From the NCBI GenBank assembly GCA_036404275.1, contig DASXAM010000059.1, positions 1-5,820 of the forward strand: a stretch of DNA of 5,820 bases, read 5' to 3'. Positions 1 to 5,820 of the stretch are shown piece by piece; position 1 is the first letter of the stretch; each line of letters opens with the position of its first letter. This DNA is from AP-15 sp036404275. Lineage in GTDB: Bacteria > Pseudomonadota > Alphaproteobacteria > ATCC43930 > CGMCC-115725. The position numbers were made by a program, and so were the translations under genes. The notes under the pieces were generated by a model. The model was not told the DNA's origin and searched no databases. It was given only the letters and a program-made list of their open reading frames with translations.

Positions 1-550
1 CCGGGCCGATCCAGCGGCGCACCGGCCCGCAATCGACATGGACGAAATCCGACCGCGGATAGTAGCCGACGCCACCGCAGCCGAGGCTCAACGCCGCGTC
101 GCGTACCTGTGCGAGGCTGCGCCGCTCGCTGCGCAAATCGATCGCCATCCCCTTGATGTGATAGCTGTGCTTGGCGACCCCGACACCCTCGTAAAAAAGC
201 CGGCGATTGGTGGTCGGCGAGCGATAGCCACACACCACCAAAAACGGATCGGGCGTGTCGAGGCGCTGGCGCAGCATGCCCAAGACGTCGAGAACGCCGG
301 CGTTCATCGGCCGGATTTCGCCCGAATCGTGGTCGCGCAGGATCCAATTGATATCGCGCACCGCTTCGCTGATGTAATGGCCGTCGGCCCAATAGACGGT
401 GCGCAGCCACTCGCCGGTATGGACGTTGTAGAGAGACACCGATCGCGGAGCAAAGGACAGCGCTGGCGCGGGCTTGACAAAACCGACCACAGTCGCTGCG
501 ACGGCGGCACCGAGCAGCCGGCGCCGGCTCAACAGAGAAGACGTATTCAA
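1..550 (-). CDS. DUF882 / MepK-like M15-fold zinc peptidase, Tat-exported (3' end cut by window)
   Basis: Probable periplasmic peptidoglycan endopeptidase of the DUF882 (YcbK/MepK) family, which has the D-Ala-D-Ala carboxypeptidase (M15) fold. Reading leftwards from TTG at 550, the frame stays open for 183 codons to the window edge. Residues 8-13 are SRRRLL, a twin-arginine motif, followed by a hydrophobic stretch and a likely cleavage site after APA (residue 30). The domain shows YRSPTTN (109-115), then zinc-ligand candidates H131 and D138 (H-x6-D in HIKGMAID) and H171 with D173 (FVHVD), plus GGVGYYP (159-165). The family usually ends soon after a VR-x-W element, seen here at 177-180, so only a few residues should be missing. 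The TTG start is chosen because it precedes the Tat signal and has a G-run (564-559) about 8 nt upstream; the next ATG (residue 82) would remove the signal. It lies 138 nt downstream of the L,D-transpeptidase gene on the same strand. Family assignment is firm; the precise bond cut is inferred from E. coli MepK. Confidence 0.9.
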   Translation of the reverse strand, partial: MNTSSLLSRRRLLGAAVAATVVGFVKPAPALSFAPRSVSLYNVHTGEWLRTVYWADGHYISEAVRDINWILRDHDSGEIRPMNAGVLDVLGMLRQRLDTPDPFLVVCGYRSPTTNRRLFYEGVGVAKHSYHIKGMAIDLRSERRSLAQVRDAALSLGCGGVGYYPRSDFVHVDCGPVRRWIGP

Positions 551-556
551 GCTTTG

Positions 557-581
557 ATCCCCCCGATTCCCCAAACCGGGG
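557..581 (-). promoter_or_regulatory. G-rich ribosome binding site with possible competing hairpins
   Basis: On the minus strand, a run of six G (564-559) sits about 8 nt before the TTG start at 550 and is the only ribosome-binding candidate for the DUF882 gene. Just upstream, CCCCG (581-577) can pair either with GGGG at 572-569 (4 bp, using CCCC only, 5-nt loop) or with CGGGG at 565-561 (5 bp, 11-nt loop). The second pairing would cover the G-run. The pairing is seen in the sequence; any effect on translation is inference. Confidence 0.35.
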
Positions 582-657
582 TTAGCATCCGAAATCCGGC
601 AGGACAAGCCCGAAGATCGAGGGGTTGTGCAATTATTCGCGGTTTTTGACGCTATTT

Positions 658-686
658 ACCATATAGTTGATTAAGGCCGCGAGCAA
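658..686 (-). promoter_or_regulatory. Weak candidate promoter for the DUF882 gene in an AT-rich patch
   Basis: The stretch of about 630-675 is clearly AT-richer than its surroundings and lies between the L,D-transpeptidase stop and the DUF882 gene. On the minus strand TTGCTC (686-681) and TATGGT (663-658) are 17 nt apart, matching sigma-70 boxes at 3/6 and 4/6 positions. This would let the peptidase be transcribed separately from the transpeptidase. The match is poor and the call rests mainly on position and base composition. Confidence 0.2.
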
Positions 687-688
687 TA

Positions 689-2119
689 TCACCCTTTGCG
701 GTGCGCGAGCGCGGCATCTTGGGCCACCGGCCGCTCCGGCAAACGGTTCAGGCGCCGCCAGATCTCTTCGTCGCGCTGATAGGGGTCGCCGCGATACGCG
801 ATCGCGCCATTCGATTCGACATAAGCCGTCCGATAGACGATGAACACCGGCAGTGGCCGCGGCAATGCCCGGCTGTGCGTTCGGTCGAGGCCAATCGCCT
901 TGTCGATCTCTTCCGGGCTCCAGCCGAGCAGCAGGGCGGCGAGCGTCCGTGGGTTCTCAACCCGTACGCAGCCATGGCTCATCATGCGGCTGGCGGCTTG
1001 AAACCGCCATTTTTCCGGTGTGTCGTGGAGATAGACATCGAACCGGTCGTCCATCTCAAACTTGATTCGGCCGAGGGAGCTGTAGGGCCCGGCCTCCTGC
1101 TGCAGCCGCGAGCCGTGCCAGCGCATATGGTGCTGTGCCAGATAGCCGGGGTCGCCCTTGAGCCTGGGCAAGATCTCCTTTTGCAGGATCGAGCGCGGGA
1201 TGTTCCAGGGCGGGTTGAACAGGATGTCGGTGATCGTCGTGTGCAGCTCGGGGGTCTGCTTGTCGGTTTCGCCGACCACGACCCGCGCGGTGAATACCGC
1301 GCGCTCGCCGCGGATCAGCGCAATCTGCTCGGCCGCAGTATCGACGACGACGCGATCGGCCGGGATCGTCCGCGGCAGCCAGCGGATCCGCTCGAGATTG
1401 ACCGCGAGCTGGCGCATCCGCTGCGCCGCCGCGGCACGGCCGTCGCGCCCTCGCCGGTCGAGGCCGGATCCTTCGGCGATCGCGCGCATTTGGACATAGG
1501 CGCGGCGCATCGCCTGGTAATCGCCCGAGCTGGGCGCCAGCGCTTCGATTACGCGCGCCGGGTCGGGTGCGCCAATCGCCGTGTCCAGGACCGCGACGAC
1601 ATCAATGGGGGCGGGCGTCAGGTCCTCGTCGTCAGCGCGCGCCTCGACCGGCACGGCACCGCGGGCGAGCGCATCGGCATAGGAGAGGAACGCGTCGGAC
1701 AGCATCAAATCGCGCTCGGCCGGCGACAGCGCCGCACTGCGTCCGGCGAGCACGGCGGCATGGAACAAGTTCGGGTCGAGCCCTTGGCTCCGGGCGCGCA
1801 ACACCGCCTGCCACAAGGCGTGCGCCACGGCCGCGTAATGGTCCCACACCATCCGGTCGCCGTGGCCCTGGTAAAACCGGCGCAGCAATTTGGCGTCGAG
1901 CCGCTCACCGGCCACCGTGATCCGCGCGCCGGCATCGAGCCGTGCCGCGAGCTCGGCATCGTCGCCGCGCAGCACACCGGGTGCGGAAGCAGGACGAGGC
2001 GGGTCGGCCACGGCCTGCGCCAAGGGGAGGGAAAGCCCGGCACCGGCGCCGATCAGTGCCAGGGCGCCACCCGCCGCGAGCCGCATGGCGCGATGGCGGG
2101 CCGTTCGGAACATGCGCAC
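689..2119 (-). CDS. L,D-transpeptidase, YcbB/LdtD-like (YkuD domain), lacking a visible PG-binding domain
   Basis: Periplasmic L,D-transpeptidase expected to form 3-3 (mDAP-mDAP) cross-links in peptidoglycan. A basic N-terminus and hydrophobic segment (about 10-36) form a signal peptide, with likely cleavage after AVA (38). Residues about 50-200 are the alpha-helical scaffold region of YcbB-type enzymes, followed by the NLERIRWLP element (241-249) that leads into the YkuD domain. That domain shows NPPWNIP (302-308), YLHDTP (363-368) and the catalytic SHGCVRV (381-387) with nucleophile Cys384. At 476 residues it is shorter than E. coli YcbB (about 615). The peptidoglycan-binding repeat that family members usually carry just before the NLERxRWLP element is not seen; only about 25 residues separate the scaffold from it. 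The start is GTG at 2119, or ATG at 2113 two codons later; GAGG at 2127-2124 serves either. It is followed by the DUF882 gene on the same strand and diverges from recQ. Confidence 0.93.
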   Translation of the reverse strand: MRMFRTARHRAMRLAAGGALALIGAGAGLSLPLAQAVADPPRPASAPGVLRGDDAELAARLDAGARITVAGERLDAKLLRRFYQGHGDRMVWDHYAAVAHALWQAVLRARSQGLDPNLFHAAVLAGRSAALSPAERDLMLSDAFLSYADALARGAVPVEARADDEDLTPAPIDVVAVLDTAIGAPDPARVIEALAPSSGDYQAMRRAYVQMRAIAEGSGLDRRGRDGRAAAAQRMRQLAVNLERIRWLPRTIPADRVVVDTAAEQIALIRGERAVFTARVVVGETDKQTPELHTTITDILFNPPWNIPRSILQKEILPRLKGDPGYLAQHHMRWHGSRLQQEAGPYSSLGRIKFEMDDRFDVYLHDTPEKWRFQAASRMMSHGCVRVENPRTLAALLLGWSPEEIDKAIGLDRTHSRALPRPLPVFIVYRTAYVESNGAIAYRGDPYQRDEEIWRRLNRLPERPVAQDAALAHRKG

Positions 2120-2282
2120 GCTACCTCGTTCGTCGAGCTGGCCGCGATCCTTCCGGCAGCGCGGCGCCTGATACCGCCCCCTCCGCTAACAGTTCGTCGC
2201 TGTCGCCGCCGGATGGCAGCATACTACGCACTGCGACGCATTGCATTCGCCATATGCGCGCATCGGCGGTAAAGAACCGGTC
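2120..2282. promoter_or_regulatory. Divergent intergenic region between the transpeptidase gene and recQ
   Basis: These 163 bp separate two outward-facing genes, so promoters for both should lie here. I could not find a convincing sigma-70 pair on either strand. The best on the minus strand is TATGCT preceded at 17 nt by ATGCAA, which is weak. No LexA box or other clear operator palindrome was recognised. The recQ frame is open back into this region, to a TTG at 2241, but no ribosome binding site supports that earlier start. Confidence 0.4.
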
Positions 2283-4151
2283 GTGAGACATTTTCCGGCC
2301 GACCGCGCGCCGCCAGAGACGCTGCCAGAGACGCCGAAGGGCGTGCTCCGCCGGGTGTTTGGCTATGACAGCTTTCGCGGCTCTCAACTTGCCGTGATCG
2401 AGAGGGTGCTCGCCGGCGGCGACGCCGTCGTGCTGATGCCGACAGGCGGCGGGAAGTCGCTGTGCTACCAGGTGCCGGCGTTGCTGCGCCCCGGGCTTGG
2501 CATCGTCGTCTCGCCGCTGATTGCCTTGATGAAGGACCAGGTCGATGCGCTGCGCCAAGCCGGGGTGCGGGCGGCGGCGCTGAATTCGCGGCTAATGCCG
2601 AGCGAGGCCGCCGAGGTCGAGCGGCTGGTGCGGGCCGGCGCCTTCGACCTCCTCTATGTCTCGCCCGAGCGGTTGATGACAAGGCACTGCCTCGACTTGT
2701 TGTCGCAGTGCAAGCTCGCCCTCTTCGCCATCGACGAGGCGCATTGCATCTCGCAATGGGGCCACGACTTCCGCCCCGAATATCAGCAGCTTTCGGTGTT
2801 GCGGGAACGCTTTCCCGGCGTCCCGCTCTTGGCCTTGACCGCCACCGCGGACGAGCCGACCCGGCGGGACATCGTCGCTCAGCTGCGGCTCGACGCCGCC
2901 CCGGTCTTTGCCGCCGGCTACGACCGGCCGAATCTCTTTTACCGCGTCGTCGCCAAGCGCAGTCCGTTGGAGCAGCTCTGGCGTTTTCTCGCCGACGAGC
3001 ACCCGCGCGACGCCGGCATCGTCTATTGCTTCACCCGGCGTTCGGTCGAGGAGACGGCAAGCTGGCTCACGGCAAAGGGGCGGATGGCGCTGCCCTACCA
3101 CGCCGGGCTCGAGGCGGCCGTGCGCGAGCGCCACCAAGAGCGGTTTCTGCGCGAAGAAGGGGTCGTGGTCGCCGCGACGATCGCATTCGGCATGGGGATC
3201 GATAAGCCCAATGTGCGCTTTGTCGCCCATCTCGCCGCGCCGAAAAACCTCGAAGCCTATTATCAGGAGACCGGCCGCGCCGGACGCGACGGGCTGCCGG
3301 CCGACGCCTGGATGTGCTACGGCATGGCCGATGTGATGAACCTGATCCGGTTGATCGACAGCAGCGACGGCGGTGAGGCGGATGACCGCCGGCGTCGCAT
3401 CGAGCGGCAGAAGGTCGAAGCGCTGCTCGGTTATTGCGAGACCGTGTCGTGCCGGCGCCAGGCGCTGCTCGGCTATTTCGGCGAGACGGGCCACCAGCCC
3501 TGCGGCAATTGCGACAATTGCCGCGACCCGGTGCCGAGCTGGGACGGCACCGTCGCCGCGCAAAAGGCGCTTTCCGCGATCTATCGCACCGGGCAGCGTT
3601 TTGGCGCACAGCACCTCGTCGATATTTTGCTCGGTACCGAGACCGAGCGGGTCAAACGCCTCGGCCACAACCGGCTCAAGACGTTCGGGGTCGGCAGCGA
3701 GCTCGACCGTAGCGGCTGGCTGTCGGTGTTCCGCCAGCTGGTGGCGCAGGGGCTGGCGATGCCCGACCCCGAAGGCCATGGCGGGCTCGCTCTGACGTCG
3801 CGGGCGACGGAAATATTGAGGGGGCAGGGGACTGTCCGGTTTCGCCGCGATGCGCGCGAACGCGGCCGGCGGCCGGCCAAGACGGCGCCGGCGACAACCG
3901 CGCGCGACCCGGCGACGGAGGCGCTGTGGGAGGCGCTGCGCGCCTGGCGGCTCGATGCGGCGCGCCAGCAACAAGTGCCGCCCTATGTGATCTTTCACGA
4001 TGCGACCCTGATCGAAATCGCCGCCCGCCGGCCGCGCACCCTTGCGGCGCTGGCGTCGATCCCCGGCATCGGCCGGAACAAGCTCGACCGCTATGGCGCG
4101 GCGCTCCTGGCCGTCGTTGCCGACGACCCGCTACATTCGAACAATTCGTGA
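2283..4151 (+). CDS. recQ: ATP-dependent DNA helicase RecQ
   Basis: 3'-5' DNA helicase of recombination and replication-fork repair, acting in the cytoplasm on DNA (works with RecJ and the RecF pathway in E. coli). With GTG at 2283 the protein is 622 residues, close to bacterial RecQ (about 610). In order: motif 0 in GYDSFRGSQ (27-35), Walker A PTGGGKS (53-59), DEAH box (151-154) running into the aromatic-rich loop HCISQWGHDFRPEY (154-167), motif III LALTATA (184-190), motif V region IAFGMGIDKP (300-309), and motif VI QETGRAGRDG (328-337). The zinc site has C390, C407, C410 and C413. A winged-helix RQC region follows (about 415-515), then a single HRDC domain (about 546-613) containing FHDATLIEIA and SIPGIG. 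Start choice: the frame extends to TTG at 2241, but the GTG gives the usual short leader of about 20 residues before the conserved core. Neither has a strong ribosome binding site. All key motifs are intact. Confidence 0.96.
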   Translation: MRHFPADRAPPETLPETPKGVLRRVFGYDSFRGSQLAVIERVLAGGDAVVLMPTGGGKSLCYQVPALLRPGLGIVVSPLIALMKDQVDALRQAGVRAAALNSRLMPSEAAEVERLVRAGAFDLLYVSPERLMTRHCLDLLSQCKLALFAIDEAHCISQWGHDFRPEYQQLSVLRERFPGVPLLALTATADEPTRRDIVAQLRLDAAPVFAAGYDRPNLFYRVVAKRSPLEQLWRFLADEHPRDAGIVYCFTRRSVEETASWLTAKGRMALPYHAGLEAAVRERHQERFLREEGVVVAATIAFGMGIDKPNVRFVAHLAAPKNLEAYYQETGRAGRDGLPADAWMCYGMADVMNLIRLIDSSDGGEADDRRRRIERQKVEALLGYCETVSCRRQALLGYFGETGHQPCGNCDNCRDPVPSWDGTVAAQKALSAIYRTGQRFGAQHLVDILLGTETERVKRLGHNRLKTFGVGSELDRSGWLSVFRQLVAQGLAMPDPEGHGGLALTSRATEILRGQGTVRFRRDARERGRRPAKTAPATTARDPATEALWEALRAWRLDAARQQQVPPYVIFHDATLIEIAARRPRTLAALASIPGIGRNKLDRYGAALLAVVADDPLHSNNS

Positions 4152-4228
4152 GCAGCCCGCTACCGCGTTAAAGCTTTGTCAAGACTTTCACCACAATGTG
4201 CATCGGTTCCCACCCCCAGGAGAAATCG
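4152..4228 (+). promoter_or_regulatory. recQ-to-pilin leader with AGGAGA ribosome binding site
   Basis: The 77 bp between recQ and the first pilin gene are AT-richer than the flanks. AGGAGA ends 6 nt before the ATG at 4229 and fixes that start over an in-frame ATG at 4196, which would put 11 hydrophilic residues in front of the pilin leader. TTGTCA (4176-4181) resembles a -35 box, but no good -10 follows at standard spacing. An 8-bp palindrome AAAGCTTT lies at 4170-4177. No rho-independent terminator for recQ is visible. Confidence 0.35.
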
Positions 4229-4390
4229 ATGCTTTGGACACTCACGAGGCTTGTCACGGACGAAGAAGGCGTCACCGCTGTCGAATACGGGCTGATCGCA
4301 GCGCTGATCGCGGTCGTGATCATCGTCGCGGTGGCGGCGCTCGGCACCTCGCTGAGCTCCGTGTTCAGCCTAGTCGCTTCCACCGTCTGA
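4229..4390 (+). CDS. Flp/Fap-type pilin, first copy
   Basis: Small type IVb (Flp) prepilin of 53 residues, the usual size for the structural subunit of tight-adherence (Tad) pili in Alphaproteobacteria. A short leader with charged residues D11, E12 and E13 ends at G14, followed by VTAVEYG. This is the G-x4-E-Y processing motif, so the prepilin peptidase (TadV/CpaA) should cut after G14, leaving E19 at +5 and Y20 at +6 of the mature protein. Residues 21-38 form one hydrophobic helix, then a short polar tail (GTSLSSVFSLVASTV). The ATG at 4229 has a good ribosome binding site 6 nt upstream. A paralogous pilin lies 158 nt downstream; no secretion ATPase, CpaA or CpaB genes are in view. Membership of the family is clear. 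Whether this copy builds the pilus or is an accessory pilin cannot be told from the window. Confidence 0.93.
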   Translation: MLWTLTRLVTDEEGVTAVEYGLIAALIAVVIIVAVAALGTSLSSVFSLVASTV

Positions 4391-4391
4391 G

Positions 4392-4420
4392 CCTCGCGCA
4401 ACGACGCTTTCGCGCCGAGG
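4392..4420 (+). other. Stem-loop directly after the first pilin gene
   Basis: Two bases after the pilin stop, CCTCG (4392-4396) pairs with CGAGG (4416-4420). With one bulged C (4415) the stem extends by CGC/GCG, giving about 8 bp and a loop of about 12 nt. No T-run follows, so it is not a standard rho-independent terminator. It could protect the 3' end of the pilin transcript or reduce read-through to the second pilin; both are inference. GC-rich DNA gives such stems by chance. Confidence 0.25.
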
Positions 4421-4548
4421 CAGGGCTTGGCGGCGCTGGTACTGTCCAGCCCGGTCGTGGCGGCAGGTCTCGCGTAGTCCAGGTTCCACCGCGATCGAGC
4501 GCCAGATCCGACAGCGCTTTGCACAATTCGACCTGTGAGGAGGGTGCT

Positions 4549-4710
4549 ACGCGCTCGATCGTCGCCCGGCTGATAGGCTCGACGGAAGGAGTTACGGCGG
4601 CCGAGTACGGGCTGATCGTCGGACTCGTCGCGATTGTCGTCATTGCCGCGCTGGTTTCTCTCGGCAGCAATTTAAGCTCGATGTTCATGCAAATCGGCGT
4701 CGACCTGTAG
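4549..4710 (+). CDS. Flp/Fap-type pilin, second tandem copy, apparent ACG start
   Basis: Second type IVb Flp prepilin. Read from ACG at 4549 it is 53 residues, the same as its neighbour, with the leader again ending at G14, followed by VTAAEYG (E19, Y20) and a hydrophobic helix (21-38). The tail, NLSSMFMQIGVDL, differs from the first copy. AGGAGG (4538-4543) sits 5 nt before the ACG, the right place for a start. No ATG, GTG or TTG lies in frame between the ribosome binding site and the processing motif. The only nearby in-frame alternative is TTG at 4519, which lies upstream of this ribosome binding site, has none of its own, and would add 10 residues. GTG at 4544 is out of frame. So either ACG is used inefficiently, the ATG has mutated and the gene is silent, or there is a base error. 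The intact coding frame argues against long-standing decay. Confidence 0.75.
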   Translation, partial: TRSIVARLIGSTEGVTAAEYGLIVGLVAIVVIAALVSLGSNLSSMFMQIGVDL

Positions 4711-4753
4711 GCACGCCGACATAACGATAACCTTGCAAATTCTTCGACGCCGG

Positions 4754-5820
4754 GTGCTCGACTGTGCTCCGCCACCCGAAATCTTCACCGCAGCCCGCCT
4801 GCAAGCATATGGCTGCGCTGTGGTCGCCGTTTATGTCGGGCTGCTCGTATTGTTTTATTGGCGCGGCATCTGGATCGTCGGTCCCGACGGAGCGCCGATT
4901 TATACCGATTTCGCCTGCGCCTGGGCCGCAACAGTGCAGGCGCTGCACGGCGGCGTCGCGCGCCTGTACCAGCCGGCGACATTCGCCGCAGCCCAGGCGG
5001 CGCTGCTCGGAGCCGGTCGCTACTTCTATCCGCACTGGCCATATCCGCCGACCTTTTTGCTGGTTATGGCGCCGTTTGCGGCGCTGCCCTACGGCTGGGC
5101 GTTTATCGCTTGGGACGTCCTGAGCTTGTTCGGCTTCGCCGGTGTCGCCTTCTTGATCGTAAGACGATCGCCTGCTATCGCCTTGACCCTCGCTTCGCCG
5201 TTTACATTTTGGAATTTTCTCGCCGGACAGAACGGGTTTGTCACCGGCGCGCTGCTCGGCGGCGGGTTGCTGGCGCTGCAGCAGCGGCCGGTGCTAGCGG
5301 GCGTCTTTTTCGGCTGTCTCACTTACAAGCCGCAATTCGGCATCTTAATCCCGGTTGCGCTCGCCGCGGCCGGCCGATGGCGCGCCATTGCCGGCGCGGC
5401 GGCGACGGCCGGATTGCTGGCGGCTGCCGCGGCGGCCGTGTTCGGGATCGGCGCCTGGGCTGCGTTCCCGCACCAGCTCGCCGCCCAGATGAACGAGAAC
5501 ATTCCGGCGGCCGGCGCGACCGGTGCCGTCGCCCGATGGGGCTATGTCCAGACGATCTACGGCTTGGTCCGCCTGCTGCACGGCGATGCGCAATCGGCAT
5601 GGTTCTGCCAAATCGTTTCGGCTTCCGCTCTCGCGGGAACCGTCTGGAGCGTCTGGCGATCGCCGGCGCGCTACGCGTTGCAGGCCTCGACCCTGTCGGC
5701 GGCGGCGCTGATTGCGACACCCTACGCCTTTGCCTACGATATGGCAGCGATCGCCGTCCCGGCGGCCTTCCTCGCCCGCGACCAGATCGAATGCGGCCTG
5801 CTGCGCGGCGAGCGAGCGAT
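4754..5820 (+). CDS. GT87 / DUF2029 polytopic membrane glycosyltransferase (3' end cut by window)
   Basis: Integral inner-membrane glycosyltransferase of the GT-C fold, family GT87 (DUF2029), the group that includes mycobacterial PimE. These enzymes use polyprenyl-phosphate sugars as donors. 355 codons are visible, open to the right edge. Residues about 21-43 are the first membrane helix. It is followed by the extracytoplasmic TDF motif, where D52 matches the position of the catalytic Asp of PimE by analogy. Family landmarks follow: WPYPP (95-99), GQNGF (158-162), YKPQFG (191-196), and TPYAFAYD (322-329), with alanine/leucine-rich helices between. Only a short C-terminal part should be missing. 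The start is uncertain: GTG at 4754 is chosen because it places an E-x3-AARLQAY leader before helix 1, as is usual in the family. In-frame TTG at 4733 and GTG at 4820 are alternatives, and none has a clear ribosome binding site. Acceptor and sugar cannot be inferred. It follows the second pilin by about 40 nt. Confidence 0.88.
   Translation, partial: MLDCAPPPEIFTAARLQAYGCAVVAVYVGLLVLFYWRGIWIVGPDGAPIYTDFACAWAATVQALHGGVARLYQPATFAAAQAALLGAGRYFYPHWPYPPTFLLVMAPFAALPYGWAFIAWDVLSLFGFAGVAFLIVRRSPAIALTLASPFTFWNFLAGQNGFVTGALLGGGLLALQQRPVLAGVFFGCLTYKPQFGILIPVALAAAGRWRAIAGAAATAGLLAAAAAAVFGIGAWAAFPHQLAAQMNENIPAAGATGAVARWGYVQTIYGLVRLLHGDAQSAWFCQIVSASALAGTVWSVWRSPARYALQASTLSAAALIATPYAFAYDMAAIAVPAAFLARDQIECGLLRGERA

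Noticed and set aside
38..649. Open frame on the plus strand (203 codons)
   Set aside because: It is antisense to the DUF882 peptidase, which has a Tat signal and zinc-ligand motifs; the plus-strand product has no recognisable features.
645..680. Plus-strand TTGACG promoter-like box
   Set aside because: No good -10 lies at standard spacing and no plus-strand gene follows; the transpeptidase is on the opposite strand.
701..2272. Long open frame on the plus strand (523 codons)
   Set aside because: It lies antisense to the L,D-transpeptidase, whose domains and catalytic motif are clear. The plus-strand translation is Arg/Gly/Ala-rich with no recognisable motif, as expected in GC-rich DNA.
2241..2282. 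TTG start for RecQ 14 codons upstream of the chosen GTG
   Set aside because: No ribosome binding site precedes it, and the extra residues are not typical of RecQ N-termini. It remains possible.
2592..3998. Long open frame on the minus strand (468 codons)
   Set aside because: It is antisense to the RecQ helicase core; no domain is recognisable, and the opposite strand shows every RecQ motif.
4196..4228. Upstream ATG for the first pilin
   Set aside because: It would lengthen the leader by 11 hydrophilic residues and place the real ribosome binding site inside the coding region.
4042..4710. 222-codon frame ending in the second pilin
   Set aside because: Its first part overlaps the recQ end and the first pilin in another frame. 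Only the last 53 codons look like protein, so it is a pilin with an open upstream frame rather than a fusion.
1..5820. tRNA, rRNA, CRISPR array, insertion sequence or defence system
   Set aside because: No cloverleaf, direct-repeat array, terminal inverted repeats or transposase motifs were seen on reading both strands. RecQ alone is a housekeeping repair gene.

Overview
The window is a GC-rich piece of bacterial chromosome, most likely from an alphaproteobacterium. That placement is inferred from high GC codon use, a YcbB-type L,D-transpeptidase beside a DUF882 (MepK-like) peptidase, small Flp-type pilins, and a GT87/DUF2029 membrane glycosyltransferase of a form common in Alphaproteobacteria. 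No RNA genes, insertion sequences, CRISPR arrays, phage genes or long repeats were seen.

Layout. On the minus strand (1-2119) lies a cell-wall pair. The upstream gene (2119-689) is an L,D-transpeptidase with an intact YkuD catalytic motif. The downstream gene (550 to beyond the left edge) is a Tat-exported DUF882/M15-like zinc peptidase with a TTG start. E. coli has the equivalent neighbours ycbB (ldtD) and ycbK (mepK). There the first makes 3-3 peptidoglycan cross-links and the second is an endopeptidase that can cut cross-links, so the pair reads as a wall-remodelling unit. Diverging from it across about 160 bp is a complete RecQ helicase gene (2283-4151) with helicase core, zinc-binding/winged-helix RQC region and HRDC domain.

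Downstream on the plus strand are two tandem genes for 53-residue Flp/Fap pilins (4229-4390 and 4549-4710), then a GT87/DUF2029 polytopic glycosyltransferase that runs off the right edge. The two pilins match in length and in position of the prepilin-peptidase motif (G14, E19, Y20). The second has ACG exactly where the first has ATG, behind a strong Shine-Dalgarno sequence. No other tad/cpa genes are visible, so the pilins are either at the edge of a tad locus or are orphan copies.

Most of the window is ordinary, well-understood gene content. I do not see a new multi-gene system. The points most worth checking are the ACG-initiated (or start-less) second pilin, the apparent absence of the peptidoglycan-binding domain from the L,D-transpeptidase, and a small alternative hairpin over the ribosome binding site of the DUF882 gene.
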